DNA of 64,000 nucleotides from Paenibacillus sp. FSL R5-0490. Lineage in GTDB: Bacteria; Bacillota; Bacilli; Bacillales; Cytobacillaceae. The stretch lies in the NCBI RefSeq assembly GCF_001956215.1, contig NZ_MRTQ01000018.1, positions 1 through 64,000 of the forward strand. Reading direction: 5' to 3'. A program made the position numbers and the translations under genes. The stretch's first letter is position 1. Each line of letters opens with the position of its first letter. Shown here in pieces: positions 9,193-17,775 of the stretch. A model generated the notes under the pieces. It was given only the letters and a program-made list of their open reading frames with translations, ran no database searches and was not told where the DNA came from.

Positions 9193-10973
9193 TGCTCTTT
9201 AGGAGTGTTGCCGGAAAGCTTTGGGGCACAATTCTTTTATTAGTTTCCTTTGTACTGCTTATTTTAACAGTCATGCTGCTGGAATTCTTTGAGAATTACC
9301 ATATAAATGAAACAGAAAAAGGATTATCGAATACTGCCCATAAAATAACCAGAATTTTAAAAGAACATAATCGTGATGTCGGTTTGGAAATTTCCTGGGA
9401 GCTTGTCGATGATGTTACAAAAGTAGTTATTATTAACTCGCCGAAAGAGTACTACTATTCTCCAAACCATACAGATTCATTAAAACTGCCCATTTCCTAC
9501 CTCACCGAGGAAGATGATTTGAAAGAAGTTCTTGCGAAAGACAAGACTGTAAAAAAAGTAACATCCGTTAATCCGGAGTATACAGACGTATCCGCAGATG
9601 ACGACAGCAAAATTCTTATCATTGGAGTCCCGCTTGAAGGTGACGGCAGCAATGGAGCCGTTTTTATTTATCAGTCCATTGAGGTAATGCACGAAACATT
9701 GCGTTCAACCACAAAGTTTATTTTGCTGGCTGCGGGAGTTGCCATCATTTTAACAACCATCTTTGCTTTTTTCTTATCGACAAGAATCAATGCTCCACTG
9801 AGAAAAATGAAAGAAGCTGCCTTTGAGGTAGCAAGAGGTAAATTTGATACGAAAGTTCCGATTCTGACTAATGATGAGGTTGGCGAATTAGCCATGGCTT
9901 TTAATCAAATGGGCAGACAGCTGAAATTTAATATGAATGCCTTAAGCCAGGAAAAAGAACAGCTGGCAAGCATTTTAAGCGGGATGGCTGATGGGGTAAT
10001 CACCTTCAACCGGGATGGAACGATACTGATTACGAATCCTCCTGCAGAGCGTTTTCTGCAAAGCTGGTTTTATGAGCTGGATGACATCGAGAATAATACG
10101 GAGGAAGTTCCTTCCAAAGTAATGGAGCTCTTCCAGCTTGCTGTTAATACGGAGAAGGAACAGATTGGTGAAATCCCAATACAGGGCCGTTCATGGGTGA
10201 TAATCGTTAGCCCTCTTTATAATAAAAAATATATTAGGGGAGCGGTTGCAGTTATCAGGGATATGACAGAGGAGCGTAAGCTTGATAAGCTCCGCAACGA
10301 TTTTATAGCTAATGTTTCTCATGAATTAAGGACGCCAATTTCTATGATGCAAGGATATAGTGAAGCGATCGTCGATGATATTGCGGGAACGGATGAAGAG
10401 AAAAAAGAGATGGCAAGTGTCATTTATGATGAATCCCTGAGAATGGGCCGGCTTGTGAACGAATTGCTTGATCTTGCCAGAATGGAAGCTGGGCATATTC
10501 AGCTGACAATGGAAGAAACTGATGTAAACTCCTTTCTGCAAAGAATCACCAGAAAATTCCAGGGACTCGCAAAAGAGAAGGAAATTAACCTGGAACATGA
10601 TTTGCAAAGCGAAAATTTATCTATTCAATTGGATCCGGACAGAATAGAACAGGTTATGACCAATCTGATTGATAATGCCATCCGGCATACCCCCCATAAC
10701 GGAGAGGTTAAAGTTATCGAACGGAGTGATGAACGGGGACTGCTTATCGAAGTGAAAGACTCTGGCTCGGGAATCCCCGAAGAAGACCTGCCCTTTGTAT
10801 TTGAGCGTTTTTACAAAGCTGACAAAGCAAGGACAAGGGGCCGCTCCGGAACTGGCCTTGGACTCGCAATTGCAAAAAATATTATTGAAGCTCATAAAGG
10901 TCATATTACGGTTCAAAGTAAGACCGGACATGGTACGACATTTTCAATATTTATCCCTCGAAATGACGGATAA
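9189..10973 (+). CDS. resE: Sensor histidine kinase ResE
   Basis: Membrane kinase that phosphorylates ResD in response to oxygen limitation and redox state. The 594-residue protein has two transmembrane helices (about 11-34 and 175-198) flanking an extracytoplasmic sensor domain, and a HAMP linker. A PAS domain follows (about 250-365), then HisKA with phospho-acceptor H378 (NVSHELRTP) and a HATPase domain with N, G1 (DSGSGIP) and G2 (GTGLGLA) boxes. Its ATG overlaps the resD stop by 4 bases, giving coupled translation. B. subtilis ResE has 589 residues. Confidence 0.96.
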   Translation: MMLFRSVAGKLWGTILLLVSFVLLILTVMLLEFFENYHINETEKGLSNTAHKITRILKEHNRDVGLEISWELVDDVTKVVIINSPKEYYYSPNHTDSLKLPISYLTEEDDLKEVLAKDKTVKKVTSVNPEYTDVSADDDSKILIIGVPLEGDGSNGAVFIYQSIEVMHETLRSTTKFILLAAGVAIILTTIFAFFLSTRINAPLRKMKEAAFEVARGKFDTKVPILTNDEVGELAMAFNQMGRQLKFNMNALSQEKEQLASILSGMADGVITFNRDGTILITNPPAERFLQSWFYELDDIENNTEEVPSKVMELFQLAVNTEKEQIGEIPIQGRSWVIIVSPLYNKKYIRGAVAVIRDMTEERKLDKLRNDFIANVSHELRTPISMMQGYSEAIVDDIAGTDEEKKEMASVIYDESLRMGRLVNELLDLARMEAGHIQLTMEETDVNSFLQRITRKFQGLAKEKEINLEHDLQSENLSIQLDPDRIEQVMTNLIDNAIRHTPHNGEVKVIERSDERGLLIEVKDSGSGIPEEDLPFVFERFYKADKARTRGRSGTGLGLAIAKNIIEAHKGHITVQSKTGHGTTFSIFIPRNDG

Positions 10974-11028
10974 AGACGGGAATTGTGGCGATTGTTCTTG
11001 ATACACGGGAAACAATTAATCATAGGCT

Positions 11029-11067
11029 GGGGAAGGAGATGCAAGAATTTCCTTCCCTTTCTTTTTG
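11029..11067 (+). terminator. Intrinsic terminator after resE
   Basis: GGGAAGGA pairs with TCCTTCCC around a 12-base loop, followed by TTTCTTTTT. Confidence 0.8.
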
Positions 11068-11171
11068 AATTATAATGAAAAGGCATTGGCCGTTCGTATC
11101 TGAAGGCAGGGAGTAATCCCCCGCCCAAACAGGCTCTTGCGTTTTTCTGCACAATAATAATATAGTTAAAC

Positions 11172-11198
11172 TGTAACTTTTTTTAGAGAGAGAACGAC
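11172..11198 (+). promoter_or_regulatory. SigX-type ECF promoter (autoregulation of sigX)
   Basis: TGTAAC (11172-11177) and CGAC (11195-11198) are exactly 17 bases apart, matching the B. subtilis SigX/SigW -35 and -10 elements. It lies 28 bases before the sigX start, so sigX-rsiX is very likely transcribed by SigX itself. Confidence 0.85.
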
Positions 11199-11225
11199 TA
11201 TTTTATTGAACGGGGAGGGGAATTC

Positions 11226-11777
11226 ATGGACTCCGTTTTTGATGAACTTTATAAAAAATACCATCAGGACGTTTTTCAATTTCTTTTTTATATGGTCAAA
11301 AACAAGGAACTGGCTGAGGATTTAGTCCAGGAAGTCTATATAAGAGTGTTAAAGTCATATGAAAGATTTGAAGGGAAAAGCAGCGAAAAAACCTGGCTCT
11401 TTTCAATTGCGCGGAATGTTGCCATTGATTCCTTTCGCAAGCAAAAGGGCTGGAAACAAAAGATTATGGAGAAATTTGACTGGTCAACTCAGCAGGTAAA
11501 GGATGAACACCCCTTGCCTGATGAAATTGCTGTTCAACGGGAAGAAATCCAGATGATCTATCGCTGTCTTGATTTATGCACCATTGACCAGAGGCTAGTC
11601 ATTATTATGAGATATATACATGAACTCACCATTACAGAAACAGCTGATTCACTTGGCTGGACTGAAAGTAAGGTAAAGACAACGCAGCACCGTGCGTTAA
11701 AGGTGTTGAAAAATCATATGGAACATTTTAAGGCAAAGGAGGGAATGGATAATGAAGGAATCAAAATGGAGCGATGA
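11226..11777 (+). CDS. sigX: ECF RNA polymerase sigma factor SigX
   Basis: Directs RNA polymerase to envelope-modification genes (D-alanylation of teichoic acids, phosphatidylethanolamine synthesis in B. subtilis). The 183-residue protein has sigma region 2 (about residues 5-75; LAEDLVQEVYIRVLKSYERF) and region 4 (about 110-170; ITETADSLGWTESKVKTTQHR). It is located after resE and overlaps rsiX, as in B. subtilis. The ATG follows GGGGAGGGGAATTC. The matching ECF promoter directly upstream supports the assignment to the SigX group rather than another ECF factor. Confidence 0.93.
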   Translation: MDSVFDELYKKYHQDVFQFLFYMVKNKELAEDLVQEVYIRVLKSYERFEGKSSEKTWLFSIARNVAIDSFRKQKGWKQKIMEKFDWSTQQVKDEHPLPDEIAVQREEIQMIYRCLDLCTIDQRLVIIMRYIHELTITETADSLGWTESKVKTTQHRALKVLKNHMEHFKAKEGMDNEGIKMER

Positions 11778-13014
11778 GCAGCTTCAGGAATTGCTGAGCC
11801 AGATGCCAAAGATTAAAGATAGTCGAGACCCAAGAGAAATTTATCAAACCATACAAATCAAGATGGGCAAACAAAAGAAAAGAACATGGATCATGCCTGC
11901 TGCAGCAGCGGCTGCTGCCTTGCTCCTGCTTTTCATTCTTGCCCCGAACCTTATGAATTGGCAGGAGTCTGCTGATAAACAAGTCGAAATTAAATCAGAT
12001 CAGACACAATCATCTGAAAAAATAACAGATGACAATTACAGTATATCGGAAGCCAAAGACGAAGACTTGGATCCGGAACCTCTTGCTAAAGATGAAGATC
12101 CACAAGAGGATCATGCGCAGCTTTCCGGTGACCCGGAAAAAGACTCAAGCGATGATATAAGCATGAAGTCTGTTTCATCCGTAGCAAGCCCTACTGCCGT
12201 ATATGAAGAAGATTTGGCAGGAAAAGAAGTCCTGACCTATGCAATTCCGGATAAGGAGGCTCAAAATATTGTACCAGTCAGCGTTCTGGTTGATGATGAC
12301 CCGGCCAGGACGAAATTTGCTTTGTTTGAAGACACGATGAGCAAACTTACTGAAGATGCTTGGGGTTTAGATGATTACTATCCTTTAAAAGCAAATTTAA
12401 CTCACGACCAGGAAAATAATATCCTGACAGTTGATGTGCCGGCGGATCACCCATATAGTTTTTCCTCCTCCTCAGAGTTACTTTTAGAGAAGGTTTTGGC
12501 GAATATAATGAACAATCTGGATATAGAAAAGATTGACCTCAGAACGGAAGGGAAAGTCGGCATTGAGTTCGGCCATTATGGATATAGAGACGAATTTATC
12601 CCGGAAAATAGCAATGGTAACTTAATTTATTATTTCTTATATCCTAATGGTGCAGATTCAACACCATTCCTGGTGCCGTTAAGAGAAGAGCTCAATTCGG
12701 TAAAAGATGCTCTGAAAGCTATGAAACAAAATAGGACTGAAAATAATTTACAGGCATCCATACCGGATGATGTTGATTTTGAAATAGAAGAAATAAAGGA
12801 TAGCAAACTCATAATCCGTTTTAATAATGAATCAGAAATAATCGATAATGCACCAACACTTCATGCAATCGAAGCAATCCTTCTTACGGCAAAAGACTTT
12901 GATTTCGACACGGTCAAATTAGAAAATGCAGATGTTGATAAAATAGGCAAGTTTGATCTTACTGAGGAATTAAAGGTACCTGTAGCAGCTAATAAACGAG
13001 ATTTGCCAAATTAG
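11752..13014 (+). CDS. rsiX: Anti-sigma-X factor RsiX
   Basis: Membrane protein that sequesters SigX. The 420-residue product has a short cytoplasmic N-terminal domain, an alanine/leucine-rich transmembrane segment (about residues 47-63) and a long acidic linker rich in D, E, K and S. An extracytoplasmic GerMN/sporulation-protein-like region makes up the rest. It is longer than B. subtilis RsiX (368), mainly in the acidic linker. The ATG at 11752 lies 7 bases after AAAGGAGGGA inside the end of sigX, a 26-base overlap that ensures coupled synthesis. Confidence 0.88.
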   Translation: MKESKWSDEQLQELLSQMPKIKDSRDPREIYQTIQIKMGKQKKRTWIMPAAAAAAALLLLFILAPNLMNWQESADKQVEIKSDQTQSSEKITDDNYSISEAKDEDLDPEPLAKDEDPQEDHAQLSGDPEKDSSDDISMKSVSSVASPTAVYEEDLAGKEVLTYAIPDKEAQNIVPVSVLVDDDPARTKFALFEDTMSKLTEDAWGLDDYYPLKANLTHDQENNILTVDVPADHPYSFSSSSELLLEKVLANIMNNLDIEKIDLRTEGKVGIEFGHYGYRDEFIPENSNGNLIYYFLYPNGADSTPFLVPLREELNSVKDALKAMKQNRTENNLQASIPDDVDFEIEEIKDSKLIIRFNNESEIIDNAPTLHAIEAILLTAKDFDFDTVKLENADVDKIGKFDLTEELKVPVAANKRDLPN

Positions 13015-13041
13015 AAGACGGCCCTGTGTGGCCGTCTTTTC
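13014..13041 (+). terminator. Intrinsic terminator after rsiX
   Basis: AAGACGGCC pairs with GGCCGTCTT around CTGTGT, followed by TT; stable GC-rich stem closing the sigX operon. Confidence 0.85.
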
Positions 13042-13227
13042 CATTTTAGGATAAAGTTCCTCCATATCTGCATAAAAACCTTGCTGCTGGAAGAATACTA
13101 ATCACTGTGCTTTTATGAGCTTTATTGTTAATTGTTCTAAAAGAGTACAAGCTGTCATAGGGTGTAAGAGGGTGCGGAAAGAATGCGCTCGTGCGGATAT
13201 TTCAGCTGACATCATAGGAGGAAAAGA

Positions 13228-14127
13228 ATGAAGGATTACATAAGGCGTTTCTTTATCGCAGGAATAATGGCTCTTTGTGTGAGTCTGCTATTTCTGGGAG
13301 GGAAGCATTCTAAAGCTGCTGAGCCAAAAATTTCTGAGTTGACAGAGCATTGGGTTTGGCCGGCAGATGGTGTAATTACGGACACGTATGGTACAAGAAG
13401 TGGTCAGCATAAGGGCATTGATATTGCCGGAGATTCCGGTTCTCCGGTTTATGCCGCTGACGCTGGAATTGTGTCCAGGTCGTATTACTCTCAAACATAC
13501 GGAAATGTGATATTTATTAAACATAACAATCAAACCGAAACAGTATACGCCCATCTGAATAAACGATTATCTGCTCAAGGTGAAATAGTTTCACTCGGAC
13601 AGAAAATCGGATTGATGGGAAGCACGGGTGACTCTTCAGGAGTCCATCTTCATTTTGAAATACATGCGCAGGCATGGACACCTGATAAAATAAATGCAGT
13701 TGATCCCTCTGTGGCATTTGGCATGGGAGAAGTTGGACAAGCTGTAAATGCTGCGGCAAGAACTGAAAATGCACGTGAAGTTTCAGCCCGGCCGTCTAAT
13801 TTTAATTCCGGGCAAATAACAAATGATTCCGGTGAAACCTACCATATAGTTAAAACCGGGGAAACAGTATGGACCATCGCTGCACACTATAATCTGCAGC
13901 CCGGTGATATTGCCAGTTTAAATAATATTAATCCTGATCGCATTCTTACAGGTCAAAAACTGTTGATAAAACCCGGCAACTTTAGTGAATACACTGTTAA
14001 ACAAGGTGATACATTAACTTCTATAGCGAAAATGCATGATACAACAGCAGAAGCTATTAAAGAGTTAAACAATGCAAATTCAGATGTTATCAAAATTGGA
14101 CAAATTCTAATCATTCACAAAAAATAG
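13228..14127 (+). CDS. Secreted M23 metallopeptidase with two LysM domains
   Basis: Predicted cell-wall endopeptidase exported by a signal peptide (about residues 1-30, ending near KAA). The M23 (LytM) domain spans about residues 40-155 and has the zinc-site motifs HKGIDIA and HLHFEIH. Two LysM peptidoglycan-binding repeats follow (about 205-250 and 253-298). AGGAGG precedes the ATG. In B. subtilis the corresponding gap between rsiX and ribU/fer carries other genes, including serA, so this gene is a lineage-specific neighbour. Whether it belongs to the SigX regulon or to sporulation cannot be told from the sequence; I saw no convincing ECF promoter. Confidence 0.85.
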   Translation: MKDYIRRFFIAGIMALCVSLLFLGGKHSKAAEPKISELTEHWVWPADGVITDTYGTRSGQHKGIDIAGDSGSPVYAADAGIVSRSYYSQTYGNVIFIKHNNQTETVYAHLNKRLSAQGEIVSLGQKIGLMGSTGDSSGVHLHFEIHAQAWTPDKINAVDPSVAFGMGEVGQAVNAAARTENAREVSARPSNFNSGQITNDSGETYHIVKTGETVWTIAAHYNLQPGDIASLNNINPDRILTGQKLLIKPGNFSEYTVKQGDTLTSIAKMHDTTAEAIKELNNANSDVIKIGQILIIHKK

Positions 14128-14138
14128 AATAGAAATGA

Positions 14139-14168
14139 TTGCACCGCTTTACTCCCTTAAAGTATAAT
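14139..14168 (+). promoter_or_regulatory. Putative sigma-A promoter for the PHP phosphatase gene
   Basis: TTGCAC (14139-14144) and a perfect TATAAT (14163-14168) are 18 bases apart, 28 bases before the gene start. Confidence 0.65.
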
Positions 14169-14195
14169 AGGTAAAAAACTGGGGGAGTTAGAGTA

Positions 14196-15008
14196 ATGCT
14201 TACAGACTATCATAACCATCTTGAAAACGGCACGTTAAGCCTGGACTATTTAAAAAAATTCACAGATGCTGCTGCTCAAAAAGGGATTGAATCTTTTGGG
14301 ATTTCGGAACATGCATATCATTTCTATCAGACAGCAGATATTCTGCAAAATCCATGGGTAAACGAAAGACGCTTTTATGATATGAAGGACTATGTGAATG
14401 TTTTTCAAGAAGCGTGGAGTACTAACATAGATGTGAAAATGTCTATAGAAATGGACTACACGCCGGGCAAGCATGATGAAATGGCAAAGTTTATTAACAG
14501 TTACTCATTTGATTATGTAATTGGATCCATTCATTGGGTTGGAGATTTCGGCATAGATTTAGCTGAATTTAGAAAAGAATGGGATAAACGGGATCTTTAT
14601 GAGGTATACCGGAAGTATTTTGATCAAGTGGTCACACTGGCCCAATCCAATTTATTTGATATTGTAGGCCATCTGGACCTCGTGAAAATCTTTAAATATG
14701 TTCCAAAGGACGAAGAATTTTTGCTGGAGCAGTATGATCGTGCAGCCAATGCACTGGCAGAATCCAAGACATGTGTAGAAATCAGCACAGCCGGTCTGCG
14801 AAAGCCAGTAGGTGAACTATACCCGGACAAACGGCTCCTGCAAAAATGCTATGAGAAAAAAATCCCGATTGTACTTTCATCTGATGCCCACTTTCCTGAA
14901 CATGTAGGTGCCGATTTTGATAAGGCAATTGCTCTTGCAAAAGAAGTGGGCTATGAGTCCATCATGACTTTTTCCAAAGGAGAAAGAAAGGAATATCCGC
15001 TTGGATAA
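14196..15008 (+). CDS. PHP-domain phosphatase of the histidinol-phosphatase type
   Basis: A 270-residue PHP-family protein. The metal-binding motifs are DYHNH at the N-terminus, EHAYHF near residue 34, IGSIHWV near 110, HLDLVKIF near 160 and SSDAHFPEHVG near 228. This pattern is that of HisJ-type histidinol-phosphate phosphatases, which act in histidine synthesis, but many Bacillus paralogues have no proven substrate and this gene is not near a his operon. It has its own promoter and a strong terminator. The name 'histidinol-phosphatase-like' is safer than HisJ. Confidence 0.75.
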   Translation: MLTDYHNHLENGTLSLDYLKKFTDAAAQKGIESFGISEHAYHFYQTADILQNPWVNERRFYDMKDYVNVFQEAWSTNIDVKMSIEMDYTPGKHDEMAKFINSYSFDYVIGSIHWVGDFGIDLAEFRKEWDKRDLYEVYRKYFDQVVTLAQSNLFDIVGHLDLVKIFKYVPKDEEFLLEQYDRAANALAESKTCVEISTAGLRKPVGELYPDKRLLQKCYEKKIPIVLSSDAHFPEHVGADFDKAIALAKEVGYESIMTFSKGERKEYPLG

Positions 15009-15049
15009 TGCAAAAGGGATGGCAGAGCCGCCCTTTTTTGCATTATCCA
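15002..15049 (+). terminator. Long-stem terminator overlapping the PHP gene stop
   Basis: TGGATAATGCAAAAGGG pairs with CCCTTTTTTGCATTATCCA. The left arm includes the TAA stop codon; a T6 tract lies within the right arm. Confidence 0.75.
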
Positions 15050-15114
15050 TAAAAATCTTAATAGGTATGGACATGGATATATATGTTACAAATCCATACA
15101 GCTAAACAAATCCC

Positions 15115-15143
15115 TTCACAGAATAACTTTTTTTCAGTATAAT
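15115..15143 (+). promoter_or_regulatory. Sigma-A promoter of the ribU leader
   Basis: TTCACA (15115-15120) and TATAAT (15138-15143) are 17 bases apart, and the start point would fall just before the FMN aptamer. Confidence 0.65.
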
Positions 15144-15169
15144 TAATCTGTATAAATAAATACGGTCTA

Positions 15170-15335
15170 TCTTCGGGGCAGGGTGAAATTCCCGACCGGC
15201 GGTGATGGGTTAATCTTAACTCTAAGCCCGCGAGCCTGAGAGAAGCGTTTTGGTCGAAAAACGCTTTGCATTTAATTGGGCAGGATTTGGTGCGATTCCA
15301 AAGCCGACAGTACAGTCTGGATGGGAGAAGATGGA
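15170..15335 (+). ncRNA. FMN riboswitch (RFN element) aptamer
   Basis: The conserved RFN landmarks occur in order: TCTTCGGGGCAGGGTG, AATTCCCGACCGGCGGT, AGCCCGCGAGCC, a variable stem (AGCGTTTT/AAAACGCT), GATTTGGTG, AAGCCGACAG, AGTCTGGATG and GGAGAAGATGGA. It binds flavin mononucleotide and stops expression of the downstream transporter when flavin is plentiful. Its position upstream of ribU is the same as in B. subtilis. Confidence 0.95.
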
Positions 15336-15345
15336 GGTTCTGCAG

Positions 15346-15373
15346 ACGTTCAAAAAATGCTGGTTTTGAACGT
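15346..15373 (+). promoter_or_regulatory. Extra perfect hairpin in the FMN riboswitch leader
   Basis: ACGTTCAAAA pairs perfectly with TTTTGAACGT around AATGCTGG, between the aptamer and the terminator. It brings the two halves of the expression platform close together. Confidence 0.55.
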
Positions 15374-15385
15374 TATTAAGCGTGC

Positions 15386-15437
15386 CTTCGCAACTCTCCC
15401 TCAAGTTATTTTAGCTTGAGGGTTATTTATTGCGAAG
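15386..15437 (+). terminator. Riboswitch-controlled terminator before ribU
   Basis: CCCTCAAG pairs with CTTGAGGG followed by a T-rich stretch. The hairpin is nested inside an outer CTTCGCA/TGCGAAG stem. The sequence TCTCCC at 15395-15400, at the left arm, is complementary to GGGAGA at 15323-15328 in the 3' part of the aptamer, giving a plausible antiterminator in the absence of FMN. Confidence 0.75.
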
Positions 15438-15498
15438 ATATTTGCTTAGCCGAACCTTTCTTCTATAGGAGAGATAGTCCTAAAAAGGAGAGAGGAAC

Positions 15499-16083
15499 TT
15501 GAAAAAACTTAATATCAAATCAATGGTTGCCATCGGAATGCTAAGCAGCATCTCTTATGTATTAATGCTGCTCAATTTTCCAATTCCGCCGTTTCCGCAA
15601 TTTTTGATGATTGACTTCAGCGATATTCCTGCATTGATCGCAGCGTTAATCTTTGGTCCGGCGGCAGGAATTTTAGTGGAGCTTATTAAAAATATTCTTG
15701 ATTACTTCATGACAGGAAGTGCAACAGGTGTACCTGTCGGACACATTGCAAACTTTGTGGCAGGCATTTTGTTCGTCTTGCCTACTTATTATGTATACAG
15801 CAAACTGAAGACCAAAAAGGGCATGACGTTTGGGCTCGTAATCGGCACCATGGTGATGGCTGTTATTATGAGTGTGCTTAATTACCTTGTCATTCTGCCG
15901 GCATATACATTCTTCCTGAATTTCCCGGCAATGTCAGCGCCTGAAATGAGAACAATGATTGTGACCGGGATTTTGCCATTCAATATTTTAAAAGGACTTA
16001 TTATTTCAATTGTTTTCATGCTCATTTTTACACGCATGAGAACCTGGGTAGAAAAGCAGGCTGTATTAAAAAGTGCAGCATAA
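15499..16083 (+). CDS. ribU: Riboflavin transporter RibU (ECF S-component)
   Basis: Substrate-binding membrane subunit that works with the shared EcfA/EcfA'/EcfT module to import riboflavin. The 194-residue protein has about five or six transmembrane helices and the conserved segments LNFPIPPFPQFLMIDFSDIP and GVPVGHIANFVAGILFVLPT. It starts with TTG, set by AAAAGGAGAGAGG at the right distance; the next methionine would remove part of the conserved N-terminus. Expression is controlled by the FMN riboswitch directly upstream. B. subtilis RibU (YpaA) has 190 residues. Confidence 0.95.
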   Translation: MKKLNIKSMVAIGMLSSISYVLMLLNFPIPPFPQFLMIDFSDIPALIAALIFGPAAGILVELIKNILDYFMTGSATGVPVGHIANFVAGILFVLPTYYVYSKLKTKKGMTFGLVIGTMVMAVIMSVLNYLVILPAYTFFLNFPAMSAPEMRTMIVTGILPFNILKGLIISIVFMLIFTRMRTWVEKQAVLKSAA

Positions 16084-16099
16084 TGAATATATAAATTTA

Positions 16100-16128
16100 A
16101 AGCAGCGGCAAATGTTCCGCTGCTTTTT
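16100..16128 (+). terminator. Intrinsic terminator after ribU
   Basis: AAGCAGCGG pairs with CCGCTGCTT, followed by TTT. Confidence 0.85.
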
Positions 16129-16143
16129 CAATTTGAAAGCCTA

Positions 16144-16175
16144 AAAAAACTCCCTTTCTAGTTGAAAGGGAGCAG
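16144..16175 (-). terminator. Intrinsic terminator of fer
   Basis: On the minus strand, GCTCCCTTTC pairs with GAAAGGGAGT, followed by seven T residues; it faces the ribU terminator. Confidence 0.85.
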
Positions 16176-16208
16176 TAGCTTAACAAAGATTAGAGTATGG
16201 CTGAGGGA

Positions 16209-16484
<276 letters not shown>

Positions 16485-16527
16485 TTAATCTCCCATCAAG
16501 ATGATGGTAACACATTCCTCACATCCT

Positions 16528-16556
16528 ATTGTAAAACTGTATGTTCAACTTTTCAA
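16528..16556 (-). promoter_or_regulatory. Putative sigma-A promoter for fer
   Basis: On the minus strand, TTGAAA (16556-16551) and TACAAT (16533-16528) are 17 bases apart, about 70 bases upstream of fer. Confidence 0.6.
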
Positions 16557-16647
16557 TAGAAAATGTATTGAGAATGCTTATCACATAAGGGTTTAGGCAT
16601 AATTTACCCTGTTAGAAATAATTAAAACGGCCTGCCGATTTTTTTCA

Positions 16648-16656
16648 TGATAAAAT
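16648..16656 (+). promoter_or_regulatory. Possible extended -10 for ypbB-recS
   Basis: TGATAAAAT is an extended -10 about 60 bases before ypbB. No good -35 is visible. Confidence 0.35.
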
Positions 16657-16716
16657 AGAAGTAAGAAAAAGAAGGTAATGAAAAAATAAAAAATCTTAAG
16701 CCGTAAGGTGAACATA

Positions 16717-17775
16717 ATGCAAAGACCTTATTTGAAATCTGTAATAATGTACTGTGTTAACGAGTTGCAGGGACAAAGAACTATATATTCCATTTTACAT
16801 TTGCTCAATGGAAAAAAGTCTTCCCAGACCATCCAAGATGCTCATCTATTTCAACTAACCCCTTTTTTTCGTACATTTGGAAATTTAAGCAGGGGAGTAC
16901 TGGATCATCTTGCAGAAGAAATCCTAAGCAGCAGGTGGATGACTGCCATTGATGAAAAGCATTACATTTTAACTGCAGAAGGGAAGAAAGAGCTCGAAAG
17001 ATCTCTTTTAGAATGTCCAATACCTTCATCATTAAACGGATGGCTGTATCTTAGTACAAGTGAATTGTTTTGGGAGAGGATTACGCTTTTAATTCAGGTA
17101 ATATCCCACTTAAATAATAACAATGTAAAATACCTTCCTATCCAAAGAAAAAGAGATATTCATGAATGGCTGAAAGACTTTCTGAGAACATCTGGATTTG
17201 CCCGCGATGAAGTTGGGGTTATGCTGTACAGGGAACTTGGCCAGTGCCTCGAAGAGCTGAATGATATTAATCCTGCTGTGCTGACATTGAGGCTGACAGG
17301 CTATAACCGTATTGGCCTCACAGCTGTTCAGGCTTCTGAACAGCTTGGAATCAGCCAGGATTATTACCACCATCAGTTCCTTGGAGCTATTCATCATATA
17401 CTGGCAAGCGCAAGAGATAATTCTGCCGAATATCCGCTAATCAATAAGATCTTGAGCGATGCAGGAAATGAAGTTCAGCTAACATTGTCTGCCCAAAAGA
17501 CTTACACAATGTTAAAACAGGGACTGGATTTGGATGATATAGCTAAAATGAGAAGATTGAAAAAAAGTACTATTGAGGATCATGTTGTGGAAGTAGCATT
17601 AAACGACAGCCGGTTTAATATCACACGTTATGTCTCAGAGGAAAAACAGAAGCTGATCCTTCATGCAGCTAATCGTGCTGATTCAATGCAATTAAAGCAA
17701 ATACGTCAAATAGTGCCTGAATCCGATTATTTTGAAATCAGATTAGTAATGGCAAAGCTTGGAGAGGGACAATGA
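16717..17775 (+). CDS. ypbB: YpbB, helix-turn-helix partner of RecS helicase
   Basis: A 352-residue protein of the YpbB family, with the same length as B. subtilis YpbB. The conserved N-terminal stretch GKKSSQTIQDAHLFQLTPFF is clear, and the C-terminal quarter resembles the HRDC/helix-turn-helix module found at the end of RecQ proteins (AQKTYTMLKQGLDLDDIAKM). The gene overlaps recS by 4 bases, so the two products probably work together, with YpbB supplying DNA-binding functions missing from the short RecS helicase; that role is inference. I chose the ATG at 16717 (AAGGTG upstream) over the GTG at 16708. Confidence 0.85.
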   Translation: MQRPYLKSVIMYCVNELQGQRTIYSILHLLNGKKSSQTIQDAHLFQLTPFFRTFGNLSRGVLDHLAEEILSSRWMTAIDEKHYILTAEGKKELERSLLECPIPSSLNGWLYLSTSELFWERITLLIQVISHLNNNNVKYLPIQRKRDIHEWLKDFLRTSGFARDEVGVMLYRELGQCLEELNDINPAVLTLRLTGYNRIGLTAVQASEQLGISQDYYHHQFLGAIHHILASARDNSAEYPLINKILSDAGNEVQLTLSAQKTYTMLKQGLDLDDIAKMRRLKKSTIEDHVVEVALNDSRFNITRYVSEEKQKLILHAANRADSMQLKQIRQIVPESDYFEIRLVMAKLGEGQ

